Counted from the stretch's first letter, positions 9,114 through 15,848 are shown. The stretch is DNA of 16,122 nt from Lachnospiraceae bacterium (GCA_900759225.1 CAAEUM010000219.1:1-16122); one strand, 5' to 3'. Numbers and translations are program-made. The notes: generated from the sequence alone by a model not told the origin.

Positions 9114-9157
9114 AAAAAGGAACCGGTTTCAGCCTGTGCGGCTGCTGGTTCCTTTAT
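9114..9157. terminator. bidirectional terminator between convergent genes
   Basis: Outer stem AAAGGAACC (9116-9124) pairs with GGTTCCTTT (9147-9155), and an inner stem CAGCC/GGCTG (9130-9134 and 9140-9144) lies inside it. Read on the minus strand the hairpin runs into CCTTTTTCCC. Read on the plus strand it runs into CCTTTATCC. It lies between the kinase stop (9091) and the minus-strand epimerase stop (9163), so it probably serves both, the minus direction more strongly. Confidence 0.8.
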
Positions 9158-9162
9158 CCTAT

Positions 9163-9987
9163 TTATGAATTTGCTGCAATGCTTCTCAGCTTATTGATAA
9201 ATGGGCCGGCTTCATTAAGGACAACGGAGCGGCTTGGCTGGTTGAAGCACTCGAAGGACATATAGCCGGAGAAACCGATAGAGGCCAGTTTTTTTGTAAT
9301 GGCTTCAAAATCTATATGGCCGTAGCCCGGGAACATGCGGTTGGAATCTGCCATATGGACATGGCCAAGGCGCTTCCCCATGCGGTCAATGGCTGCCTCA
9401 AGGTTTACATCTTCAATATTGGCATGGAAAATATCCCACAGGACGCCCATACACTCTGCATTTCCCAAATCCTTTTCAATGAAATCCATTACGGCTTCAG
9501 CACTATTTAAAAGCGCTGTTTCGTAACGGTTCAAGGCCTCTAAAATAATCGTTACATACTTCTGACAGGCATAGTCAATAATTGGCTCCAAATTCTTTGC
9601 CAGGAAATATAAGTCCTGCTGCTGTGTCTGGGGGGTGCCGATGCCGCGAAGCAGTCCGAGCGTTACCTTGCTTCCTAACAGGGCGGCCGTATCGATATGC
9701 TGAAGCATACGGTTCTGAGCCCGCTTTAAGGTGTCTCCGTCATGGAGCAGGGAAATACTTTCCAGGCTTCTGGCCTGTCCGGTGGAAAGGGTGGAGCAGC
9801 CCAGATGACGCTGTTCCAGCTCCTTTTTGATTTTTGAAATATCAAGGCCTATATAGTTGGAGATACACAGCTCTGCGCCGTCAAAGCCGTTTTTTTCCAG
9901 CCAGTCCAGCCCTTGCTTGTATTCTTCTGGGGAAAAGGGGGAGAATGGGGTCTCATATTGTAGTGTTACAGTACCGCTGAATTTCAT
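9163..9987 (-). CDS. sugar epimerase/isomerase, D-tagatose (D-psicose) 3-epimerase-like TIM barrel
   Basis: 274 aa, AP-endonuclease-2-type TIM barrel. The four metal ligands of ketose 3-epimerases are all visible: Glu150 in IILEALNRYE, Asp185 in LWDIFHANIE, His211 in GHVHMADSNR and Glu246 in MSFECF. Three of these have the same numbers as in the Agrobacterium psicose 3-epimerase (Glu152, Asp185, His211, Glu246, from memory). The substrate-contact residues Glu156 (NRYE), His188 and Arg217 are also conserved. This supports C3 epimerisation of a ketose or a related ketose phosphate; the actual sugar cannot be told. The start has GAGGGT 6 bases before the ATG. It lies 14 bases downstream of an RpiB-like isomerase gene in the same operon. 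No transporter or sugar kinase gene adjoins it. A minor alternative is a hydroxypyruvate isomerase-like role. Confidence 0.85.
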   Translation of the reverse strand: MKFSGTVTLQYETPFSPFSPEEYKQGLDWLEKNGFDGAELCISNYIGLDISKIKKELEQRHLGCSTLSTGQARSLESISLLHDGDTLKRAQNRMLQHIDTAALLGSKVTLGLLRGIGTPQTQQQDLYFLAKNLEPIIDYACQKYVTIILEALNRYETALLNSAEAVMDFIEKDLGNAECMGVLWDIFHANIEDVNLEAAIDRMGKRLGHVHMADSNRMFPGYGHIDFEAITKKLASIGFSGYMSFECFNQPSRSVVLNEAGPFINKLRSIAANS

Positions 9988-10001
9988 TTTGTCACCCTCA
10001 C

Positions 10002-10475
10002 TTATTTGTAATTTTCAGCTTCAAGCTGCTGAAGCCGCGCATAGCCGCGTTCATTATTCTGTTTCCGTTCAGGTGCAAAGCCATCACACCATTTTCCGGC
10101 AAGCCATTTTTCAGCCATTTCAGAACCCATGGCGAAGCTAACGACCTTCTCACCCATTGCAAGTACGTTTGCATTGTTGATCAGGGAGGTTTTCTCCGCT
10201 GTATACACGCTTTCGCAGGCTACTGCGTAAACGCCGCGGAATTTGTTTGCGATCATGCTGACGCCGGCACCGGTTCCGCAGATAACAATCCCACGCTCTG
10301 CCTTTTTATCCTGCAGGCATTTTGCAAGGTTTTCTGCTGCTTCAAAATACAGGGTCTTGTCCTCCTCTGTCTGAGCGCCTACATCCATAACCTCATAGCC
10401 AAGAGAGATAACGTGTGCCTTTACAGCCTCCTTTAAACGAAATCCGGAAAAGTCCGATGCGATCACTACTTTCAT
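10002..10475 (-). CDS. RpiB/LacA/LacB-family sugar-phosphate isomerase, variant active site
   Basis: 157 aa, normal length for the RpiB/LacAB family, which interconverts aldose and ketose phosphates. The family core is clear: the N-terminal strand MKVVIASDFSGFRLKEAVK, the catalytic loop GIVICGTGAGVSMIANKF with Cys66 (the E. coli RpiB base is also Cys66) and NNANVLAMGEKVV. Two histidines used by E. coli RpiB are missing: His10 is Phe9 here (ASDFSGF), and the ring-opening His99 is Ile99 (TSLINNANV). The C-terminal phosphate-binding arginine region is also different. So it is unlikely to be a plain ribose-5-phosphate isomerase, and no symbol is given. AGGAGGAGG precedes the start. It is first gene of an operon with the downstream 3-epimerase, behind a good promoter and a dyad. 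Confidence 0.85.
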   Translation of the reverse strand: MKVVIASDFSGFRLKEAVKAHVISLGYEVMDVGAQTEEDKTLYFEAAENLAKCLQDKKAERGIVICGTGAGVSMIANKFRGVYAVACESVYTAEKTSLINNANVLAMGEKVVSFAMGSEMAEKWLAGKWCDGFAPERKQNNERGYARLQQLEAENYK

Positions 10476-10514
10476 ATAGTTCCTCCTCCTAGGTGTTGTG
10501 TATATTTCAATATG

Positions 10515-10536
10515 GATACCTGCCTGTGCAGATATC
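10515..10536. promoter_or_regulatory. imperfect dyad at the transcription start of the isomerase-epimerase operon
   Basis: Arms GATAcCTGC and GCAGaTATC are separated by a 4-base spacer and match at eight of nine positions. The dyad starts a few bases downstream of the predicted transcription start (near 10540 on the minus strand), a typical place for a repressor operator. It could instead act as a leader hairpin. No matching regulator gene lies nearby. Confidence 0.45.
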
Positions 10537-10546
10537 TGACATAAGA

Positions 10547-10575
10547 ATTATTACGTTATTTGAGGGAAAAGTCAA
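10547..10575 (-). promoter_or_regulatory. sigma-A-type promoter of the isomerase-epimerase operon
   Basis: On the minus strand TTGACT (10575-10570) and AATAAT (10552-10547) are separated by exactly 17 bases; each box matches the consensus at five of six positions. The predicted start is near 10540, giving a leader of about 65 bases before the ATG at 10475. Confidence 0.7.
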
Positions 10576-10599
10576 GTGGGGAGGGGAAATGTTATCAGA

Positions 10600-10642
10600 A
10601 AAAGGAGCTGTGCACTTATTTTTTAGTGCGACAGCCCCTTTT
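10600..10642 (-). terminator. terminator of the APH-like kinase gene
   Basis: Stem AAAAGG/CCTTTT, then GCTGT/ACAGC and GCACT/AGTGC, with one mismatch and one bulged base and an A/T-rich loop. On the minus strand it ends in CCTTTTTCTG. It lies about 50 bases after the kinase stop (10692) and just before the next promoter, so it isolates the two units. The flanking A and T runs would let it work in both directions. Confidence 0.8.
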
Positions 10643-10691
10643 CCTGCCTTAATCTTCGCATGGCTGAAGTATTAAGGGATTATAATGTGTT

Positions 10692-11441
10692 TTACTGGTA
10701 CTCAAAAATGTTGATCCAGCTCTCCAGAAGTTCCTTTTCCTCCGGGCGCTCATAGCCAAGCTGGGCGGCAGCCACAACGGGGAGCCATCCCTGGACATAA
10801 CGTTTTTCAGTGCCGGTCTTTTCACAGAACAGATCCATGTAAAGCTCGGCCTTCTTTTTGTCCTTTAAGCTGAGCAGAAGGTAGGTCCTGGCAACATCTG
10901 CACTGGCATTTCCCTGGGATGCATGAACCCAGTCAATGACATACCAGTTTCCGTCATCGCTGACAATGATGTTTTCAGGATTAAAGTCACCATGGCAGAG
11001 TTTTGTGTGTTTGGGCATACCGTCCAATCGGGTCAGCAGCTCGTAGCGCGTGCTTTCGTCCAGCTGGGTAAGAGCCTTGATGGAACGGATGGTTTTTTCT
11101 TTCAGCTTGTTTAAGAGAGGGCAGGTCTGTGCATGGATCAGAAGATGGAGGTCAACCATTTTATCCATATATTCCTGGATCTTATCAGGGTTTTCATCCA
11201 TCAGCTGCTGCAGGGTCTTTCCGGCCACATACTCTTTTATAATTGACCATTTTCCGTCAACTATCTCCACACCCAGGATCTTGGGGACATGGAGCGCTTC
11301 AATGTCCTCTACACGGGCATTGCAAAGCGCCTCGTTTAAAACCTCCGCTTTCGGGAACCCCTCACAGAATTCCTTTACAACGGTGTTTCCATCGCGATAG
11401 ACTGTCTTTTTTGCGCTGCTGTAAATAAGTTCTTTTGCCAT
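10692..11441 (-). CDS. APH-fold small-molecule kinase (phosphotransferase enzyme family)
   Basis: 249 aa cytoplasmic protein of the APH/choline-kinase-like fold. The N-lobe has a short strand KKTVYRDGNTVVKEF with the probable ATP-binding Lys; the hinge region reads IIKEYVAGKTL. The catalytic loop is LCHGDFNPENIIV, with Asp152 as base and Asn157. Asp170 in YVIDWVHA takes the place of the DFG metal ligand. The sequence resembles a clostridial family I recall as TIGR02172, whose substrate is unknown; nothing here shows antibiotic resistance. Start choice: the ATG at 11441 has AAGGAG (11456-11451) 9 bases upstream. An in-frame ATG at 11462 would place that Shine-Dalgarno inside the gene. It is monocistronic, with a terminator on its 3' side and a GC-rich dyad upstream. 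Confidence 0.8.
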   Translation of the reverse strand: MAKELIYSSAKKTVYRDGNTVVKEFCEGFPKAEVLNEALCNARVEDIEALHVPKILGVEIVDGKWSIIKEYVAGKTLQQLMDENPDKIQEYMDKMVDLHLLIHAQTCPLLNKLKEKTIRSIKALTQLDESTRYELLTRLDGMPKHTKLCHGDFNPENIIVSDDGNWYVIDWVHASQGNASADVARTYLLLSLKDKKKAELYMDLFCEKTGTEKRYVQGWLPVVAAAQLGYERPEEKELLESWINIFEYQ

Positions 11442-11476
11442 AAAAACACTCTCCTTCCACACATTATAAACGGGTC

Positions 11477-11499
11477 TGCAGCAGCCTCTGGCTGCCGCA
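11477..11499. repeat. GC-rich inverted repeat upstream of the APH-like kinase gene
   Basis: GCAGCC and GGCTGC flank TCT. One mismatch further out, TGC and GCA extend the pairing, giving about nine paired positions. It lies 36-58 bases upstream of the kinase start in an otherwise A/T-rich gap and has no T-run after it on either strand. It could be a leader hairpin or an operator; no function is shown. Confidence 0.4.
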
Positions 11500-11648
11500 C
11501 GGTTCTATTTTACTATAACCTTCAGGAAAAGTACATATTAAATTGATAAATTTTTAACGGGATAAGAAGATGCCTCCTGGCTGAACTGCTACCTTACATC
11601 AAATGAAGCAGTCCATGAAGAAAAAATCCTCCTGTCTGTATCGGCCTG

Positions 11649-13562
11649 TTAAAACCGGAAAACAGCAGTGCCGTATCCGCAAAGAGGATAGGAAAATGAA
11701 AATTCCTGTCCGTCACATTCGCTCTTAACGGAAGTGTATTTTGGCGCTTCAGAGGCTCTGTAGGCTCCGTGCTGATCATCAAGCAGCAGTGTATATTTTC
11801 CCTTTTTCGGGACACCCACCCGGTAATCCGGCCGGTCAACGGGGGTAAAGTTTATAATAAACAGAAGATTTTTGCGTCCCGTTTCATCTCTGCGGACAAA
11901 GCTGAAAATACTTCGGTCGCCGTCATTGGCATTTATCCACTGGAATCCGTTCCAGTCATTGTCAAGGCGGTAAAGGGCCGGGTATTTCCTGTACAGATGC
12001 AGCAGATCTTTTACATAAGACTGCAGATTCCTGTGGCTTTCCTGGTCTGTCAGGTACCAGTCCAGGGAAACTTTTTCGTCCCATTCATGCCATTGCCCGA
12101 AATCCTGCCCCATAAATAAAAGCTTTTTCCCGGGATGGCCCATCATAAAGGTGTATCCGGCCTTCAGATTGGAAAATTTATCCTCCCCAAGCCCCGGCAT
12201 TTTGTTGATCATAGAGCATTTTAAGTGGACGACCTCATCATGGGACAGCACAAGGATATAGTTTTCACTGGTAAAATAGGTAAGTCCGAAGGTCATGCGG
12301 TGATGGTTGTATTTCCGGAAATAGGGGTCCAGCTTCATATATTCCAGAAAATCATGCATCCAGCCCATATTCCATTTAAAGGTAAAGCCAAGACCATCCT
12401 CCTGAGGGTGTGCTGTCACTCTGGGCCATGCAGTGGATTCCTCTGCGATCACCATAGCTCCATGGTTGCGTCCCTGGACAACCGTATTTAAATGCTTGAA
12501 AAATTCAATCGCCTCCAGATTCTGATTTCCGCCGTATTTATTGGGAAGCCACTGGCCGTCCTGGCGGCCATAGTCAAGATAGAGCATGGAAGCCACAGCA
12601 TCTACGCGCAGACCGTCTACATGGTATTGTTCGATCCAGTAGAGGGCATTGCTGATCAGGAAATCCTTGACTTCATTTTTTCCATAGTCGAATACCTTAG
12701 TGCCCCAGTCCGGATGCTCCCCTTTTCTGGGGTCGGAATACTCAAAGAGAGGTTCCCCGTCAAACTCTGCCAGCCCATGGGCATCCTTTGGAAAATGGGC
12801 GGGAACCCAGTCCAGGATGACACCGATCTTATGTCGGTGCAGGTAATTGACGAAATACATAAACTCCTTTGGGGAGCCGTAGCGGGAGGTAGGGGCAAAG
12901 TAGCCGGTGACCTGATAGCCCCAGGAGCCATCAAAGGGATGCTCAGCGATTCCCATAAGCTCTACATGGGTATAGCCCATTTCTTTCACGTAGGCGGCCA
13001 GCTCATGGGCTGCCTCAGCATATGTATAAAAGCCATCCTTTTCAGTGCGGTTCTTTTTGCGCCAGGAGCCTAAATGTACTTCATAAATGCTCAGAGGCTG
13101 TTTGGTGGGCTCTGTTTCCTGCCGGTTTGAAATCCAGGCATCATCCGTCCAGGAAAAGCCTTCGATATCGGCTGTAATGGAGGCGGTTCCCGGGCGATAT
13201 TCCGCGCTGAAGGCAAAGGGGTCTGCTTTGTAGAGGATTTTGCCGCTTTGTGTGGTAATGGCAAATTTATACAGCTCCCCGGTTTCCATACCGGGCTGGA
13301 ATACCTCCCAGATCCCGGAACCGGAAATAGGCTTCATAGGTACTGCCTCCGGATTCCATCCATTAAAATCCCCTACAAGATGGACAGCTGCTGCATGAGG
13401 GGCCCAGACTGCGAAGTAAATGCCTTTTTTCCCCCGGAGGATTTTGGGATGTGCTCCCAGTTTCTGGTAGATATCATAGTGGGTTCCGGCTCCAAAAAGA
13501 TAGCAGTCTAAATCAGAGATAAATCCGGTGTATGGGCTGCTTTTGCGTTTTGCTGCTGTCAT
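11649..13562 (-). CDS. glgB: 1,4-alpha-glucan branching enzyme
   Basis: 637 aa, close to the Bacillus enzyme (about 627 aa). It moves alpha-1,4 glucan segments to form alpha-1,6 branches in glycogen. Domains: N-terminal CBM48 (about 25-140, with YFAVWAPHAAAVHLVGDFNGW), a GH13 barrel (about 150-530) and a C-terminal beta domain. Catalytic residues are Asp321 (DGLRVDAVASMLY), Glu374 (VIAEEST) and Asp442 (LSHDEVVH). The 53- and 68-residue spacings fit E. coli GlgB Asp405, Glu458 and Asp526. There is no signal peptide. The ATG begins one base after the amylase stop (TAAtATG), and the AAGGGGG Shine-Dalgarno lies inside the amylase gene, so the two are translationally coupled. The other glycogen genes (glgC, glgA, glgP) are not in the window. 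No convincing terminator follows. Confidence 0.96.
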   Translation of the reverse strand: MTAAKRKSSPYTGFISDLDCYLFGAGTHYDIYQKLGAHPKILRGKKGIYFAVWAPHAAAVHLVGDFNGWNPEAVPMKPISGSGIWEVFQPGMETGELYKFAITTQSGKILYKADPFAFSAEYRPGTASITADIEGFSWTDDAWISNRQETEPTKQPLSIYEVHLGSWRKKNRTEKDGFYTYAEAAHELAAYVKEMGYTHVELMGIAEHPFDGSWGYQVTGYFAPTSRYGSPKEFMYFVNYLHRHKIGVILDWVPAHFPKDAHGLAEFDGEPLFEYSDPRKGEHPDWGTKVFDYGKNEVKDFLISNALYWIEQYHVDGLRVDAVASMLYLDYGRQDGQWLPNKYGGNQNLEAIEFFKHLNTVVQGRNHGAMVIAEESTAWPRVTAHPQEDGLGFTFKWNMGWMHDFLEYMKLDPYFRKYNHHRMTFGLTYFTSENYILVLSHDEVVHLKCSMINKMPGLGEDKFSNLKAGYTFMMGHPGKKLLFMGQDFGQWHEWDEKVSLDWYLTDQESHRNLQSYVKDLLHLYRKYPALYRLDNDWNGFQWINANDGDRSIFSFVRRDETGRKNLLFIINFTPVDRPDYRVGVPKKGKYTLLLDDQHGAYRASEAPKYTSVKSECDGQEFSFSYPLCGYGTAVFRF

Positions 13563-13563
13563 A

Positions 13564-14904
13564 TTATTTTTCCCCCTTAAGTTTCAGTACAGCTCCCCAG
13601 CTGCCTTTTAGCCTGATATGAAGCGTTCCGTTTATGACAGGAACCGGTTCCATCTCTTCCGTAAGACAGATTGCCTTCTGGAAGCCGGACGGAACAGGAA
13701 TATCAAATTCTGCGCTGTTTTCATCATTATTCAGGGCAGTGATAACCGTGGAAGTCTCGCAATAGCGGGAATAAGCATACTGGCGGTTGGTGAGGTAAAG
13801 TTCCTGATATTTCCCACTATGGAAGGCCTCCTCCCGAATATGAAGCTGAACAGCCCTTCTTATAAAATCCGTCAGCTGACAGTGGTATGTTTTTCCATCC
13901 CAGACCGAAAGGGCAGGGCGCAGAGCCTCGTCGCTGGTTGAGGTACGGCTTCCCTCCAGCCCCCATTCGCTGCCGTAGTAAATAGAAGGGATCCCCGGAA
14001 GGGTCATAAGGCAGAGCCATACAGGAAACAGATCGCTTTTTCTTATCAGCTTGCTGGCAATACGGTTTTCATCATGATTATCCACAAAGGTGTAAAGGGA
14101 ACGGCCAATGGCTTCCAGGCGCCGCACATTGTGGGCGATCTCAAAGAAATTGTGGTCATTAAAGCCGGAATAGATGCTTTTGTGCAGTTCATAATTGGTG
14201 ACAGAATGCAGCATATCATCTCCAAGCCACCGGCTGTAATCTCCATGTATCACCTCGCCCATAAGCCAGAAATCATCTTTCATAGCGGTTGTTTCCCGGC
14301 GCAGCTCTTTCATAAACTGAAAGTCAAGGACATTGGCACAGTCCAGGCGGATTCCGTCAATATCAAACTCCTCAATCCAGAAGCGTATGGTATCAAACAG
14401 GTACTGGCGCACTGCAGGATTTGCCAGGTTCAGGCAGGGAAGCTCGAAATGGCCCTGCCAGGCTTCATAGGAGAAGGAATCGCCCATAGGGCTTGTCTGC
14501 TCAAAGCAGATACCCTTATACCAGTCTTTGTAAGGGGAAGCCCAGAGCTTTTCCTGGATATCCCGGAAGGCGAAAAAGGAACGGCCTGTATGATTGAAGA
14601 CCCCATCTACGACTACCCGGATTTTACGTTCATGGCAGAGAACGGTAAAATGACGGAAGGCTTCATTATCTCCAAGTCGGCGGTCAACAAGGCGGTAATC
14701 CCTGGTATCGTAGCCATGGCTGCCGGATTCAAAAAGAGGACCTATGTACAGGGCATTGCAGCCAAGATTGCGGATATGGGGGATCCAGTCATTCAGTTCA
14801 GTAAAACGGTTCACCACCTCCGGGGCATCATTGAATTTAGGGGCGCCGGTCAGCCCCAGGGGGTATATATGATAAAATACACTTTCTTCATACCAGGTAT
14901 TCAT
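13564..14904 (-). CDS. cytoplasmic GH13 alpha-amylase-family enzyme
   Basis: 446 aa, a GH13 barrel plus a C-terminal beta domain without N-terminal extension. It starts almost directly with the first barrel strand, ESVFYHIYPLG, and has no signal peptide, so it acts inside the cell. Conserved regions are visible: VVVDGVFNHTG (region I), GIRLDCAN with nucleophile Asp188, WLMGEVIHGD with acid/base Glu217 and TFVDNHDENR with Asp278. GIPSIYYGSEWGLEG is the usual late barrel segment. Probable role: hydrolysis or rearrangement of maltodextrins or glycogen chains (cyclomaltodextrinase- or neopullulanase-like). The subfamily and exact product cannot be assigned. AAAGGAG lies 10 bases before the ATG. 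It is directly followed by glgB in one operon. The upstream gap (14905-15063) shows no clear promoter. Confidence 0.9.
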   Translation of the reverse strand: MNTWYEESVFYHIYPLGLTGAPKFNDAPEVVNRFTELNDWIPHIRNLGCNALYIGPLFESGSHGYDTRDYRLVDRRLGDNEAFRHFTVLCHERKIRVVVDGVFNHTGRSFFAFRDIQEKLWASPYKDWYKGICFEQTSPMGDSFSYEAWQGHFELPCLNLANPAVRQYLFDTIRFWIEEFDIDGIRLDCANVLDFQFMKELRRETTAMKDDFWLMGEVIHGDYSRWLGDDMLHSVTNYELHKSIYSGFNDHNFFEIAHNVRRLEAIGRSLYTFVDNHDENRIASKLIRKSDLFPVWLCLMTLPGIPSIYYGSEWGLEGSRTSTSDEALRPALSVWDGKTYHCQLTDFIRRAVQLHIREEAFHSGKYQELYLTNRQYAYSRYCETSTVITALNNDENSAEFDIPVPSGFQKAICLTEEMEPVPVINGTLHIRLKGSWGAVLKLKGEK

Positions 14905-15020
14905 TGCAAGTGGGCTCCTTTACATATGGATTTGGCAGTGCCTGTACTGGCTGCCCATTTCTCAGATGCAGAACAAAGGGGGCAAGCCCGGCCGCGATCT
15001 CAATTCCTTACTTATGAGAG

Positions 15021-15053
15021 GCCTGCTCGCTGCCGCGCCAGAAGAGATCAGGC
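15021..15053. repeat. hairpin in the gap between the DUF2508-like gene and the amylase gene
   Basis: Nested stems GCCTG/CAGGC, CTC/GAG and CTG/CAG surround a CCGCGC loop; small internal loops (g opposite aa, then at) interrupt them. It begins 11 bases after the minus-strand DUF2508-like stop, so it may end or slow that transcript. No T-run follows on the minus strand, so it is not a standard intrinsic terminator. Confidence 0.35.
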
Positions 15054-15063
15054 ATCCCGGCTT

Positions 15064-15297
15064 CTAAGCTTCCCTGCTCTTAAATTTCTGAAGAAGGAAT
15101 TGATAGCGCAGCTGGGCTGCATTTAATTCGTAAATGTAACAATCAATGAGCATTGGGTCTGTTACCTGCTCAAAAAGATTCTGTACGGTTTCCATTGTAC
15201 ATTGGGTACGCTCAATTTCTGCCCGCAGGGTGATTACGCCCTCCGCGGCCTTTCTGGCGGCAGCTGTTTCCCTTGTGGTCCTTAAAAAACTTAACAT
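15064..15297 (-). CDS. small DUF2508 (YaaL)-like protein
   Basis: 77 aa, mostly helical and charged, with no signal peptide or membrane segment. After MLSFLRTTRETAAARK come two probable helices. The C-terminal part, VTDPMLIDCYIYELNAAQLRYQFLLQKFKSREA-like in layout, has the pattern D-x-x-LID-x-x-IYE-x-x-AAQ-x-RY-x-FLL that I associate with the DUF2508 family, whose function is not known. GGGAG lies about 10 bases before the ATG. A TATACT on the minus strand (15335-15330) could be a -10 box, but no good -35 goes with it. It is flanked by hairpins on both sides and is probably transcribed alone or with the genes downstream. Confidence 0.7.
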   Translation of the reverse strand: MLSFLRTTRETAAARKAAEGVITLRAEIERTQCTMETVQNLFEQVTDPMLIDCYIYELNAAQLRYQFLLQKFKSREA

Positions 15298-15429
15298 ATG
15301 CTTTCATCTCCCAGGTCTGTGATAAGCCTAGTATATACGGAAAATGGAAGCTTATGCATAGATTGGGAGATTGGTCAAATGCAGCGCTTTGGCTGCTTTG
15401 GCGGTATGCTTTCAGCTATTACGGACTTC

Positions 15430-15478
15430 TACCATCAGTATACAAGGGAACCGAATGTTTCTTTGTACGCTGATGGTA
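15430..15478. repeat. 49-nt near-perfect long hairpin in the 184-bp gap after arsR-like gene
   Basis: Arms begin TACCATCAG and end CTGATGGTA. Twenty-two positions pair across a 5-base loop (CGAAT at 15452-15456): 18 Watson-Crick, three G-T wobbles and one A-C mismatch when read as plus-strand RNA. On the minus strand the wobbles become A-C mismatches, so a plus-strand RNA would fold better. It begins 3 bases after the minus-strand ArsR stop but has no T-run. It could be an unusual transcript end, a remnant of a small mobile repeat, or an unannotated RNA. The rest of the gap (15298-15429) holds no gene I can support. Confidence 0.7.
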
Positions 15479-15481
15479 TGG

Positions 15482-15835
15482 TCAATAAATGAATTCTTCC
15501 AATTTATAGCCAAGGCCCATAAGCAGGCGGTTGGAATCGCGCAGCGTCAGATAGTAATAGTTGGCAGTTCCCTCCTGGCGGATATTCACCAGCCCGGCAT
15601 CCTTCAATATTTTTAAATGATGGGAAATAGCAGGGCGGGAGAGGCTGGTTTTCTGGGTGATCTCATTTACATTTAGACCATGCTCCTCAAAAACGACAGG
15701 CCCGGCCGCAGATGAATGTGAAAAGGCCTCCTCTGTCAGCGCTTCAATAATAGAAAGCCGGACTTCATCTCCCAGAGCAATAAATAGAGGCATACAGATA
15801 TGAAATTGTTCCTGTAGCTCTCTGGCAGTTGTCAC
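15482..15835 (-). CDS. ArsR-family winged-helix transcriptional repressor
   Basis: About 117 aa. It has the ArsR/SmtB fold: helices with FIALGDEVRLSIIEAL, a recognition helix NEITQKTSLSRPAISHHLKILKDAG and a beta wing VNIRQEGTANYYYLTL. The metal-binding ELCVCDL motif of arsenic/cadmium sensors is absent and the only cysteine is near the N-terminus, so a metal-sensing role is not supported. A loop of about 15 extra residues (SHSSAAGPVVFEEHG) lies before the recognition region. Start choice: AGGAGG (15848-15843) is 7 bases before a GTG at 15835 but only 1 base before the ATG at 15841. The GTG is favoured; the ATG would add two residues. The promoter is overlapped by interlocked palindromes, suggesting autorepression. 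Its target is unknown, with the upstream VOC gene a candidate. Confidence 0.85.
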   Translation of the reverse strand: MTTARELQEQFHICMPLFIALGDEVRLSIIEALTEEAFSHSSAAGPVVFEEHGLNVNEITQKTSLSRPAISHHLKILKDAGLVNIRQEGTANYYYLTLRDSNRLLMGLGYKLEEFIY

Positions 15836-15842
15836 CTTCATC

Positions 15843-15848
15843 CCTCCT
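15843..15848 (-). promoter_or_regulatory. ribosome binding site deciding the ArsR-like start
   Basis: A perfect AGGAGG on the minus strand lies 7 bases from the GTG at 15835 and only 1 base from the ATG at 15841. Spacing favours the GTG. Confidence 0.55.

Noticed and set aside
10692..11441. Aminoglycoside resistance gene
   Set aside because: Only the general APH-fold catalytic motifs are shared. The sequence resembles a broad clostridial kinase family of unknown substrate, in a chromosomal setting without mobile elements.
11463..11468. Perfect TATAAT on the minus strand just before the APH-like kinase gene
   Set aside because: Transcription from it would start inside the ribosome binding site at 11456-11451, and the -35 position (CCAGAG) does not match.
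11585..11612. ACTGCT/AGCAGT inverted repeat downstream of glgB as a terminator
   Set aside because: Only six pairs across a 16-base loop, with no T-run after it on the minus strand.
14074..15126. Long plus-strand open frame (350 codons) opposite the amylase and DUF2508-like genes
   Set aside because: It is antisense to a GH13 gene with an intact catalytic triad and has no ribosome binding site or recognisable domain. It is a by-product of codon bias.
15386..15402. Short tandem repeat GCTTTGGC twice, and TATGCTTTCA repeated at 15297 and 15405
   Set aside because: Two copies of 8-10 bases in a noncoding gap are too short and too few to support a repeat array or duplication event.
15298..15492. 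Plus-strand 64-codon open frame in the gap between the ArsR-like and DUF2508-like genes
   Set aside because: It has no Shine-Dalgarno before its ATG and no recognisable protein pattern. It spans the promoter region of the minus-strand gene and the long hairpin, so it is more likely non-coding.
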